64,000 nucleotides of DNA from the NCBI GenBank assembly GCA_031292555.1, contig JARLGV010000025.1, forward strand, positions 1 to 64,000, read 5' to 3'. This stretch comes from Fimbriimonas sp. (GTDB lineage Bacteria > Armatimonadota > Fimbriimonadia > Fimbriimonadales > Fimbriimonadaceae). Positions 8,279-16,875 of the stretch are shown in pieces; within the stretch, counting starts at the first letter, position 1, and each line of letters starts with the position of its first letter. The notes under the pieces were generated by a model. The model saw only the letters and a list, made by a program, of their open reading frames with translations, ran no database searches and was not told the DNA's origin. Made by a program: the position numbers and the translations under genes.

Positions 8279-9157
8279 ATGTCCTCCCACATCCTTGCAC
8301 GTCGGCTCGCCTGCCTTTCCGCCTGGTGTCTCTTGGCCGTTGTGGCGATGGGGCAAGGGTTTCAACAGGCCACGGCGGTTGTGCCGCCAAGCGTAAACAT
8401 CTCCGACGTCCGTATCATTCAGCGACTTGGCAGCCAGCTACCGGGCGACGTGCCCTTCACCGACCAAGACGGGCACGCAGTGACATTTGGATCGCTGCTA
8501 AAGGGGAGGCCGGCTTTGGTGCTTGCCATCTTCTATGAATGCGCCGGAGTGTGCACACTGGAAATGGAGAACCTGGCGACGACGCTCTCGAAGATAGACG
8601 ACAAGCTCGTGGGACGAGATCTCTCGGTGATCGTCATCGGAATCAACCCAAAAGAGAAGCCTGATGAGGCGAAGGCGAGGCTCGAAGAGACGCTGGCGGG
8701 CTCCAAGAAGCTGAAGGCGACCGAAGCCGGATGGCACTTTCTGACCGGTAGCCTGGACAGCATCCACAAGATCACCAACCCATTGGGGTTCTTCTACACG
8801 TACGACCCGGCGACCGACGTCATCAACCACCCGGCGGGAGTGATGTTCGTGACGCCGTCCGGAGTGGTGTCCAGCTACATCCTCGGAGCACAGTACACGA
8901 CGTCCGGCTTCCGAAAGGCTATTGACCTTGCCAGCAAAAGCCAGATTGGCGTCAAGTCGCCCGACATCTTTTTCGGATGCATCCATGTCGACCCGCTTAC
9001 TGGCAAGCGCAGCATCGTGATCCAGAACGTGCTGAAAGTGGCCGGCGTCGTAACGATCGTCGTTCTCGCCCTAACGCTTTTGACGTTGGGCGGCAAGACT
9101 CGATTCGGCAAGAACAAGATCGGCCTCGAAGACGAGTGGGACTTACCTGACGAGTAG
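8279..9157 (+). CDS. SCO1/SenC-type copper chaperone-like protein
   Basis: 292 aa. Signal peptide at residues 1-25, then a thioredoxin fold with ECAGVC giving the CxxxC copper site (Cys88, Cys92) and the third ligand His184 in INHPAGVMFVTP. A membrane segment near residues 253-275 anchors the C-terminus, so the domain faces the periplasm. SCO proteins deliver copper to the CuA centre of cytochrome oxidase or act as thiol reductases. No oxidase genes are nearby. AGGAG precedes the ATG closely. Confidence 0.88.
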   Translation: MSSHILARRLACLSAWCLLAVVAMGQGFQQATAVVPPSVNISDVRIIQRLGSQLPGDVPFTDQDGHAVTFGSLLKGRPALVLAIFYECAGVCTLEMENLATTLSKIDDKLVGRDLSVIVIGINPKEKPDEAKARLEETLAGSKKLKATEAGWHFLTGSLDSIHKITNPLGFFYTYDPATDVINHPAGVMFVTPSGVVSSYILGAQYTTSGFRKAIDLASKSQIGVKSPDIFFGCIHVDPLTGKRSIVIQNVLKVAGVVTIVVLALTLLTLGGKTRFGKNKIGLEDEWDLPDE

Positions 9158-9163
9158 ACGAAT

Positions 9164-11764
9164 CTAGACCGGGACCATGTCGTTCCAATCGGCGCCGATC
9201 TTAGCATCGACTTCCACCGGAACGTTAAGCGGCAACGCTTGCTCCATGTCGGACCGGATCGGTACCAGAACGCCTTCCTCGCCGGTTGGGATCTCGAACA
9301 CGAGTTCATCGTGTACGTTGAGCAACATTCGGGTCGAAGATCCTCGGATTTGGGCGTCGACCTTGATCATGGCCAACTTGAGCATGTCGGCGGCGGCCCC
9401 TTGGATTGGGGCGTTCATTGCCTGGCGTTCGGCGTATTTCCGCTCCATGATTTTTGGAGCGTGGATGTCCGGGAAATATCGCCGCCGTCCGCAGAGCGTG
9501 GTCGTGAAGCCTTTGCTCCGGGCTTCGCCGACAATGCTCTTGGTGAAGTCAGCCACGGTAGGGAAGCGTTCGTTGTAGAGCCGAATCAGTTCCTTGGCCT
9601 CCGCAATGCTGAATCCTCCGCCCAACTGCTGGGCTAGACCGAATTCGGTGACGCCGTAAAGAACCGCGTAGTTCAGCATCTTCGCCATTCGGCGCTGCTC
9701 TTTCGTAGCATCGCCGTTCCCAAGTCCGAACATCTGTTGCGCAGTAACGGTATGGACATCCACATGACGGTTGAACGCGTCCACAAGCGCCGGTTCGCCG
9801 CAGAGGTGGGCAAGAACCCGGAGTTCGATCTGGGAGTAGTCGAGCGAGGCCAGTCGGTAGCCGGAGCCGGCGGTGAACGCTTTGCGGATTCCGCGTCCCA
9901 GTTCGGTGCGGATCGGAATGTTTTGCAGGTTCGGGTCGTTTGACGAGAGCCGGCCGGTCGCCGCGACCGCTTGGTTGTAGGTAGTGTGGATACGCCCATC
10001 GGCCTGAATGAGCTTCTCAAGCGAGTCGGCGTAGGTGGACTTCAGCTTGGTCAGTTCGCGCCAGTTCAGGACCTCTTGGGCAATTTCGTACTGGGGAGCG
10101 ATGAGGCTGAGCACCTCGACGCCCGTGGCATATCCAGTCTTCGTCTTCTGGGCCCCGGGGATCTGGAGCTTCTCGAAGAGGACCTCTCCGAGTTGCTTGG
10201 GCGACCCGATCGTGAAGGTCGTCCCAGCCAATTCGTAGATCTTCTGGGTGGTCAAGTCGATCGTCACTTCGAGCGACTTGCTGAACTCCTTGAGCTGAGT
10301 CCGATCAGTGCGGATGCCGAGCTTCTCCATCTCGGCCAGAATTGGCACGAGCGGGAGCTCGATTTCCTGGAGGACCCTCGTTTGAGACTCTTTCTCAATC
10401 CGCTCTGACAGCGTCTCGCCAAGTAGATAGAGGGCCGATGCGAGTTCGCCGGCGGAGGTAGGAGGCGCGACATCGAGGTATCCCTGTACAAGATCGCGAA
10501 GAGCATAGGCTGAACGTTCCGATCGAAGCACGTACCCGGCAAGAAGCGTATCGAAGCGTGGCTTGCCGATTCGCTTGTCCATTCGCCGATAGACCGGCTT
10601 GGCGTCGTGAAGGATGGCAGCTTCGGGGCGGCTCTCAAGCAAACGGATCGCCTCTTGTTCCGGAACCTCACGGACTTGACTGCCGATCGCTATAAACGCC
10701 TTGCGATTCGACTCCTCAAAGAGGTCGGTTCGGGTTGGTGGCGCCTGGAAGTAGATCGCAAACGGTTTCGCGCCGACAAATGCCTCGATAGCGGCGTAGG
10801 CTTCGATCTCGGCCAATTCGATCTCCAGCTTCTCCGCCTCAACCTCGACGACCGGGGCGTCCTTGTCGGCCTCTTTTGCGCCTTCGAGGTACCCCCCCAA
10901 GACGATGGGCGCCCTTCTGGCATGGGAGCGGAACTCGAAGCTCTCCAGCATTGCAATAGCGGCGTCCATCTGGGGTTTGGTGAGCACGAACGGTTCGAAA
11001 TCGTATTCGAGGGGGACGTCTCGAATGATCGTCGCGAGGTACTTGCTCTGGCGCATCTGATCCTCGTTCCCTTCGATCCGCTTCTGGTATTTGGCATCAA
11101 GTTCTTCGAAGCGTGCCAAAAGCTGCTCGATGGCGCCAAACCGCTGAATGATGTCGGAGGCGCCCTTCTCGCCGATTCCGGGCACACCAGGAATATTGTC
11201 GCTGGTGTCGCCTTTGAGCGCCTTATAGTCGGGGATGTACTCGGGGCCGAAGCCATATCGTTCGACGACTTGTTCAGGACCGTAAGTCACGGTGTCGGTG
11301 ACGCCTTGCTTCATGGTCAAGACTGAGACACAGGTGTCGACAAGTTGAAGGGCATCCAGGTCCCCGGTGACGATGGTCGTGTCGTACCCGTTCTCCTCTG
11401 CCTTAAGGCTGATTGTTCCGACTACGTCGTCCGCTTCGAACCCGGTCACTTCGACACTTGGGATTCCCAAGGCGGAGATGAATTGCCGGGCCGCCTTGAG
11501 CTGGACTCTCAGTTCCTCTTGGGTCTCCTTTCGCGTGCCCTTGTATGCCTCGTACTCGGCGTGCCGGAACGTCTTCCCGGGAGCATCGAGGGCGACCACG
11601 ACGGCGCTTGGCCGGACCTTCTCCAACAGCGTGAAGAGCATTGACGTGAATCCATAAAGGGCGTTCGTCGGACGACCGTCGGTGGTACTCATGTACCGGG
11701 TGGCAAAAAAAGCCCGATACAGCAGCGAATACCCATCGATGATGACAAGCCGGCGGTTTCCCAT
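9164..11764 (-). CDS. polA: DNA polymerase I
   Basis: 866 aa, family A polymerase for Okazaki fragment processing and repair. The N-terminal 5'-3' nuclease (MGNRRLVIIDGYSLLYRAFF, FEADDVVGT, GDTSDNIPGVPGIGEKGA) is intact. The polymerase motifs are intact: A, LASLDYSQIELRVLAH; B, KMLNYAVLYGVTEFG; C, NVHDELVFE. The middle proofreading domain is degenerate: FAIYFQAP replaces the DxE strand and ILHDAKP the NxxxD motif. The frame has an in-frame TTG at 11770, but the ATG at 11764 fits the family. Convergent with the SCO-like gene, 6 bp apart. Confidence 0.97.
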   Translation of the reverse strand: MGNRRLVIIDGYSLLYRAFFATRYMSTTDGRPTNALYGFTSMLFTLLEKVRPSAVVVALDAPGKTFRHAEYEAYKGTRKETQEELRVQLKAARQFISALGIPSVEVTGFEADDVVGTISLKAEENGYDTTIVTGDLDALQLVDTCVSVLTMKQGVTDTVTYGPEQVVERYGFGPEYIPDYKALKGDTSDNIPGVPGIGEKGASDIIQRFGAIEQLLARFEELDAKYQKRIEGNEDQMRQSKYLATIIRDVPLEYDFEPFVLTKPQMDAAIAMLESFEFRSHARRAPIVLGGYLEGAKEADKDAPVVEVEAEKLEIELAEIEAYAAIEAFVGAKPFAIYFQAPPTRTDLFEESNRKAFIAIGSQVREVPEQEAIRLLESRPEAAILHDAKPVYRRMDKRIGKPRFDTLLAGYVLRSERSAYALRDLVQGYLDVAPPTSAGELASALYLLGETLSERIEKESQTRVLQEIELPLVPILAEMEKLGIRTDRTQLKEFSKSLEVTIDLTTQKIYELAGTTFTIGSPKQLGEVLFEKLQIPGAQKTKTGYATGVEVLSLIAPQYEIAQEVLNWRELTKLKSTYADSLEKLIQADGRIHTTYNQAVAATGRLSSNDPNLQNIPIRTELGRGIRKAFTAGSGYRLASLDYSQIELRVLAHLCGEPALVDAFNRHVDVHTVTAQQMFGLGNGDATKEQRRMAKMLNYAVLYGVTEFGLAQQLGGGFSIAEAKELIRLYNERFPTVADFTKSIVGEARSKGFTTTLCGRRRYFPDIHAPKIMERKYAERQAMNAPIQGAAADMLKLAMIKVDAQIRGSSTRMLLNVHDELVFEIPTGEEGVLVPIRSDMEQALPLNVPVEVDAKIGADWNDMVPV

Positions 11765-12007
11765 GCGCAAAACGTTACCCGCATCGCCGGTGTTCTTGAG
11801 CCAGAGGCCATGGAGCTTCGTCAGGCCCTGGCGACGGCAAGGATTTAGTCTAGTTTTATGGCGGAAGCGGCAAGACCGCTTAGGTTCAGGCCGATATATA
11901 GTTCGAAAGCTGACGTTTCCGAAGTTTGGAGAACTCTAAGTTCTAGACATCGAACCCAACACATCCTAAAACGTTTAACTAGTTGAGGAAAAGAAAAGGA
12001 AGTCGAA

Positions 12008-12514
12008 ATGATCCACTTGAACGCACCGATGGCGTTGATCGCGAAAACAGCCCTGAGCATTACTGTCGTTGCTGGGCTCTACGCGCAGCCGTATCGGTTG
12101 GTCAAGATCTCCGGAGGATCGATGGAGCCGACCTACGAGAACCAGTCGCTGAAACTCATGGTTCCATTCAACCGGCACTCCCTACATCGAGGACAGGTGG
12201 TCGTGATCCGGATGAGCAGGGCCTCAATTGTTAAGAGAATCGCCTATTTGCCCGGCGACAAGATCAGGCAAGTGGTGTCCAGGAATCACGTTTACGACCT
12301 CGTGGACGTGCATCCGATCCAGACCGGCAGGACATCAAAAAACGTGTACCGATTCAAGACGGTGCCTGACGGCATGGTCTATGTATTGGGCGACAATCGC
12401 CCCGTTTCCCAGGACTCGAGAAGCTTCGGATACGTTCCAATAGCCTCGATTCAGACAGAATTGGTCGACCAACGCGCACGGATAACGTCTCGGCAAGTTC
12501 CTTACGTGCCCTAG
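12008..12514 (+). CDS. signal peptidase I-like protein, copy 1
   Basis: 168 aa. A single N-terminal membrane segment (about 9-26) leads to the S26 catalytic core: Ser38 in GGSMEPTY, Lys76 in IVKRIAYLPGD, and box E GDNRPVSQDSRSFGYVP. The size and layout fit a minimal type I signal peptidase acting on the outer face of the inner membrane. AGGAAG precedes the ATG. The next gene is a paralogue with catalytic residues at the same positions, so this is a tandem duplication. Confidence 0.87.
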   Translation: MIHLNAPMALIAKTALSITVVAGLYAQPYRLVKISGGSMEPTYENQSLKLMVPFNRHSLHRGQVVVIRMSRASIVKRIAYLPGDKIRQVVSRNHVYDLVDVHPIQTGRTSKNVYRFKTVPDGMVYVLGDNRPVSQDSRSFGYVPIASIQTELVDQRARITSRQVPYVP

Positions 12515-12639
12515 TAACCGCCTGCCCGTGCGGCCCTTTGAGTCACCGATCGTCGGCCCGTAATTTTGCGAGCCAGGAACTTTCGCTGTGCGGGATACGT
12601 CTTCATATATGAACATTAAGACTTAATCATTTCTTAACA

Positions 12640-13137
12640 ATGGTCCACCCCCACATCGCAACCGGTTTGATCGCCAAACTTGCCTCCGCAGTTGGCCTAG
12701 TTGCGGTGTTCTATGTGCAACCATTCCGGCCCGTAGGGATCGTTGGACGGTCGATGGAGCCGACCTACAGGAATCACTCCTTCTTGTGGACCTTGCCGAT
12801 GCAGCCCCAGGACCTGGTGCGGGGCGAAGTCGTCACTATTGACATGGGCTATGGGACAATAATCAAGCGAATCGCGTATGTCCCGGGAGATACCATTCAC
12901 CAGATTCATTCTGGAAACACCTGGATTAGTCTGGTATGGGTGCATCCCCTTCGACCTCGCGGGTACCTGTCTCCCGTCTATCGGTCGGTCACCGTTCCGC
13001 CGGGCGAGGTTTACGTTCTGGGAGATAACGCCGAGTTATCCTTCGATTCGCGGGACTTTGGATTCGTTCCTGTCACTCAGATCAAGAGACGGCTAGTCGA
13101 TCAGAGACCCCAATCGGAGTTAGTGGCCCGATACTAG
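12640..13137 (+). CDS. signal peptidase I-like protein, copy 2
   Basis: 165 aa paralogue of the preceding gene. Ser38 in GRSMEPTY and Lys76 in IIKRIAYVPGD are retained, and box E is GDNAELSFDSRDFGFVP. In box E the usual Arg or Asn after GDN is Ala and the Ser of xxSxDSR is kept, so activity is likely. No Shine-Dalgarno is visible before the ATG. Substrate preference relative to copy 1 is unknown. Confidence 0.85.
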   Translation: MVHPHIATGLIAKLASAVGLVAVFYVQPFRPVGIVGRSMEPTYRNHSFLWTLPMQPQDLVRGEVVTIDMGYGTIIKRIAYVPGDTIHQIHSGNTWISLVWVHPLRPRGYLSPVYRSVTVPPGEVYVLGDNAELSFDSRDFGFVPVTQIKRRLVDQRPQSELVARY

Positions 13138-13268
13138 GCTGATATGCTCCTGTTCGTACCGGCATGATTCCAAAAGGCAGCGCATCGTGGTAAAATCAAG
13201 CTTGTCGGCAGGACCCGCTATTGCCGATCTCGAAGCAAGATCCTCGGGGGAGTGGTTCAGCAATCGAT

Positions 13269-13607
13269 ATGGTCTATCGCCCACTTCGTTACGAACAGAT
13301 GATGAGGGCCGCAGAGGCCTACGACGTTAGAGCACGGCGCATGTTCGGTGGCATGGGCGTCTACACCGGTGAGAAGATGTTCGCCTTCCTGGTTGGAGAG
13401 GAGATCGGACTTAAGCTTTGCCCGGAAGACGTTGAAGCTGCTATGCAGTTGCCCGGCGCCGGTCCAATGAGGCCAGACAAGGACGCTGAGCCCATGAGAG
13501 AATACGTACGAATGCCTCGAGAGGTCCTCGACAATTTGGATTCGTTTATGTATTGGGTCGAGAAGAGTGCGGGATACGCTCGTCGTAAGCTATCCAGTAC
13601 CGCATAA
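13269..13607 (+). CDS. TfoX N-terminal domain protein
   Basis: 112 aa. RRMFGGMGVYTGEKMFAFLV, followed by LKLCPEDVEAAM and a final VEKSAGYARRK segment, is the TfoX-N fold. In gamma-proteobacteria this domain is part of the competence regulator; stand-alone copies have no settled function. The frame is open from a TTG at 13221, but the ATG at 13269 is the better domain start. There is no strong ribosome binding site for either. Confidence 0.8.
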   Translation: MVYRPLRYEQMMRAAEAYDVRARRMFGGMGVYTGEKMFAFLVGEEIGLKLCPEDVEAAMQLPGAGPMRPDKDAEPMREYVRMPREVLDNLDSFMYWVEKSAGYARRKLSSTA

Positions 13608-13645
13608 GAACCAAACGGCGAGGTTTCACCGTCCGCCGATAGACT

Positions 13646-15025
13646 ATGGGCCAATCATCACTGGGCCGCAATAACAAATCGATCGTCTGGTTGACGATTG
13701 CGGTTGCGGTCGTCATTTCACTGTTCGCTCTTTGGTCGAAGTCGCCATTTGGCCAGGCGCCTACCAAGCTAGAGGCTGAACTAAAGGCGGCCGCATCCGA
13801 CGGCATGCCTACTGGCCCCGACGACCTAAGGCGTTTGTCGGCGGTGCCTTCCGGTCAGAATGCGGCTCCCTCGCTTGTCATTGCATTTGCGAACCTCAAG
13901 ACATGGAGTGATAGTAAAGAGGGCAAGGCGTTCTCTAAGGACCTCAAGGCATTTCGATCGGGTGATCCGGTCGATGACGGCTTGATGGCGCGAATTCGCA
14001 AAGACGTCGGTAGCGCCTCGAAGCTACTTGGGCTGCTGTCGCAAGCGGACGCGTTTCCACGAGTTGATTTCCGCCGTGAATGGGAAAAGGGGCCGTCGCT
14101 CTTGTTGCCTCAGTTTGCCTCCGAGAAGCTGGCGTGCTCACTTTTGCTGGCTCGGGCGCGTATTCAGATGGCGGATGGAGACCTCGAAGGAGGACTCCAA
14201 TCTATGCATGCGGCGGCGCATTTGGCTGACCTGGCGGGTCAGGAGCCAATGATCATCGGGTACTTGGTGCGCAGCGCCATGGTGCACCTTGTGCTTCGAG
14301 ACTTGGCCGCCGTCATCGACAGTCATCCTAATGACCTTGGTGTGTTGGAGCGGTGTCGGACAGTCGCTCTCGCGTTGGGACCGAGTCCGGACGTTAGGCC
14401 GGCAATTGGCGCCGAACTTGTGAGCGGCCGAATTGCGATGAACATGATCGCGAAGAATCCCAGCGCGCAGCTCTTTGGCGACAACGAGCCCAAGATGCTG
14501 ATGGCGGCTCGATTTGGGCCGACACGGACGATTTTCGAGTGGCGCTACGTGCAAGTTATGCATGAGCTGTATCGCGCACTGGGCCGGCGCCCCGAATCGT
14601 TCTTGGCGATGCATAAGGCTTTCGTTGACGTCGACAACAAATTGAGCTCCAATGCCGATTGGACCTATGCCTTTGCCGAGTTGATGTCGCCTGTGTTCAC
14701 TAACATGTCCAGTGCGCTTGGCGAATGTCAGGCGATGGTCAATGTCACCCTGTGCGGCATCGATCTGCTTGAAGTACGCGCCAAGACGGGCAGTTTCCCC
14801 TTGAAACTACCTGGTCAGGTGGGCCAATGGACGGACCCGTTGACCGAGAAGCCCATGATCTATCGACCGTCCGCGAAGGGGTTCCTAATCTATAGCGTCG
14901 GTCCAAACGGCGTTGACGACGGCGGCAAACCGAGGACGGTGGACTCGCGGGACCAGGAGTACGACGTACCTTTCCAGTTTCCTGCGGCGGCTGTACCGTC
15001 AAGACCTGCCAAGAGTAAACACTAA
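13646..15025 (+). CDS. membrane-anchored protein of unknown function
   Basis: 459 aa. One membrane segment at about residues 13-30, then a long helical extracytoplasmic region. The last 100 residues carry a pattern seen at the end of many planctomycete and armatimonad proteins and of GspG-like pseudopilins: FPLKLPGQVGQWTDPLTEKP, IYRPSAKGFLIYSVGPNG and DDGG. I do not recognise the main body. The stop overlaps the stop of the VKOR-DsbA gene tail to tail by 4 bp. Confidence 0.75.
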   Translation: MGQSSLGRNNKSIVWLTIAVAVVISLFALWSKSPFGQAPTKLEAELKAAASDGMPTGPDDLRRLSAVPSGQNAAPSLVIAFANLKTWSDSKEGKAFSKDLKAFRSGDPVDDGLMARIRKDVGSASKLLGLLSQADAFPRVDFRREWEKGPSLLLPQFASEKLACSLLLARARIQMADGDLEGGLQSMHAAAHLADLAGQEPMIIGYLVRSAMVHLVLRDLAAVIDSHPNDLGVLERCRTVALALGPSPDVRPAIGAELVSGRIAMNMIAKNPSAQLFGDNEPKMLMAARFGPTRTIFEWRYVQVMHELYRALGRRPESFLAMHKAFVDVDNKLSSNADWTYAFAELMSPVFTNMSSALGECQAMVNVTLCGIDLLEVRAKTGSFPLKLPGQVGQWTDPLTEKPMIYRPSAKGFLIYSVGPNGVDDGGKPRTVDSRDQEYDVPFQFPAAAVPSRPAKSKH

Positions 15026-16122
15026 CGACCGCGGATGATAGCGGCGAACTGCGACTGGCTTAGAACCTTCGCCAGGTTTGTGCTGGTGGCTACACCGACC
15101 GGTTTGTGATCGATGAACAGGATATAGGTGGGCGTCTGACGAATTCCATATCGATTTCCCAGAGCGATGGCGTCCCTTACTGCCTTCTTCGCCTCCTCGG
15201 TCGACATCGTTCTCTTGCCCTTCAAAGACGATTCGATCTGATTCAAGTCCTCCTTGGTCGGTTTGGTCGGCGACTCATACACCTGATTCACGAAACTCCA
15301 GAAGTCGGTTTGGTCCAGGCGCTCGCTCATCTCGGCAGCTGGGATCGACAATTCGTGGCCCTCCTCGGCGGCGAGGGGGAAGTGGTGGAAAAGTAGCGAA
15401 ACCTTGGTCGGGTACTTCGAAAGGAATTTGAGGACCCGACTGTGCATATCGCGGCATGCCGGACACATTAGGTCGCCAAACTCGGCAATGACGATTGGAG
15501 CTGCCGACGAGCCGAAGGAATGGGATGTCCTCTCGACGTCGCCATAGTCGACAATATTGAGATTAACCGACGATAGGTCGACGACCGGAGTTTGCCCCCG
15601 CTCTCCCTTGATTGCGACTGTTCCGATGACCATAGCGGGAACGGCAAACCATAGGAAGAGGGGCCCTGTCCGAATTCGGTCTCCAATCTGCTCGACGTGG
15701 CGCAAAAGGTAAAGGTTAGCCAACAGTGAACCGACCATCATACACGCCGAACCCAAACACCAGGCGCATGTTGCATGGATGTGCGTCACGGCATACCAGG
15801 TCAGCCCGCCGCTAACGAGCACGCCAACAAGCGAAATGCCGGCTGCCGCAAGTACGTTGTCCTGCTTGGTCTTCAGAACCGGACGATTGAGAAGGCGGGT
15901 CGTTGCCAGTAGGATAAGCAACGCATAGCCAACCAGGCCGAATACCGACACCGGGATTCCCATAAACGCGGAACTGGGGTCGTGGGCAACCTTCTCGCAC
16001 CCACTACCTCCTCCGCACGGTAAGGGCACGTTGGACGCGTGCGAGAGAGTGAGGGCAGATGCGATCGCTAGTCCCGCAGAAGCAAAGGACAACGTCAGTC
16101 GGTTGGCAAGAGCTGCTCCCAT
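15022..16122 (-). CDS. VKOR-DsbA fusion, periplasmic disulfide formation
   Basis: 366 aa. Residues 1-170 are a vitamin K epoxide reductase-like membrane domain with four or five helices, the loop cysteine pair Cys36/Cys42 and the quinone-site CAWC (Cys119/Cys122). Residues 190-366 are a DsbA-like thioredoxin domain with CPAC (Cys220/Cys223) and the cis-Pro in RQTPTYILF. One polypeptide thus oxidises client thiols and passes electrons to quinone. It lies 12 bp downstream of the PilP-like gene, at the end of the pilus operon, which suggests that pilus proteins are its clients. Confidence 0.92.
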   Translation of the reverse strand: MGAALANRLTLSFASAGLAIASALTLSHASNVPLPCGGGSGCEKVAHDPSSAFMGIPVSVFGLVGYALLILLATTRLLNRPVLKTKQDNVLAAAGISLVGVLVSGGLTWYAVTHIHATCAWCLGSACMMVGSLLANLYLLRHVEQIGDRIRTGPLFLWFAVPAMVIGTVAIKGERGQTPVVDLSSVNLNIVDYGDVERTSHSFGSSAAPIVIAEFGDLMCPACRDMHSRVLKFLSKYPTKVSLLFHHFPLAAEEGHELSIPAAEMSERLDQTDFWSFVNQVYESPTKPTKEDLNQIESSLKGKRTMSTEEAKKAVRDAIALGNRYGIRQTPTYILFIDHKPVGVATSTNLAKVLSQSQFAAIIRGR

Positions 16123-16134
16123 GCCGGCACCAGC

Positions 16135-16872
16135 CTAATCGATGGGTACGCCGAACTTCAGCGTGTGGTAGACCATTCCCTGGCTGACGACCACGATGCT
16201 GTCAGTTGCCGAAACCAGTGTGAATCCATTCGCGAATCTGTCCCCGGTGGACACGATGTAGTCCTTTCCGGCCAGCTTGATCACAACGATCGGATGCGGT
16301 CCGGAAACGATGCCGCTTAATAGAAGCGAATCGGCCTTTGGCTGGTCGGATTCGGCAACAACCGATCCGCCCTCCGGGTTGACTGGCTTGTTCGAAGGGT
16401 TTCCGGTTCTTTCTGTAGGCGGGAGGGTTCCAGAAATAGGTGTCGGTAGTTCGGATGATTCAACAGAATCCGAGCTACTCATCGCCTTTGCTCTCTTCTT
16501 TCGTGCCTCTTCGATTGCCACCTCGTCATCCGATTTCATGCCTATTCCTAGATGAGGCTTGAACGGGTCTTTGGTCGGTGGCGTGGCAATGGAATTTAAC
16601 TTAATTGCCGTGTCTTTCTTGGGAGTTCCAATGCCCGACATGGCAACTTTGTTATCGTTCGAACCGGCACTTGCTTCTGGTACTGGCGTAGTGCCGGCCG
16701 GACCACTAGTCGAACCAGTACCTGCGACTTGGACCGTCGCATTCGTCGGTGGCGGTACCATGTCGCCTCCAAGGGCGCTCTTGACGCGCATCACAACCAA
16801 CGCGAACACGACAACGACCCCGACAACGAGGCCGATCGCCTTCGTACGATCTTCGGGACGGATCGACTTCAA
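16135..16872 (-). CDS. PilP/GspC-like type IV pilus protein
   Basis: 245 aa. One membrane segment (about 12-29) and a long low-complexity linker rich in Pro, Ser, Thr and Gly. The final beta-domain (LLSGIVSGPHPIVVIKLAGK, DYIVSTGDRFANGFTLV, GMVYHTLKFG) is the HR-type domain of PilP and GspC that links the inner-membrane platform to the secretin. TTG start 3 bp after the secretin stop, with GGAGG 11 bases upstream. Position after pilQ supports the role, although in most species pilP precedes pilQ. Confidence 0.72.
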   Translation of the reverse strand: MKSIRPEDRTKAIGLVVGVVVVFALVVMRVKSALGGDMVPPPTNATVQVAGTGSTSGPAGTTPVPEASAGSNDNKVAMSGIGTPKKDTAIKLNSIATPPTKDPFKPHLGIGMKSDDEVAIEEARKKRAKAMSSSDSVESSELPTPISGTLPPTERTGNPSNKPVNPEGGSVVAESDQPKADSLLLSGIVSGPHPIVVIKLAGKDYIVSTGDRFANGFTLVSATDSIVVVSQGMVYHTLKFGVPID

Positions 16873-16875
16873 AGT

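Noticed and set aside
10607-11326. 239-codon + strand frame opposite polA
   Set aside because: Antisense to well-conserved polA codons; composition is that expected from the complementary strand.
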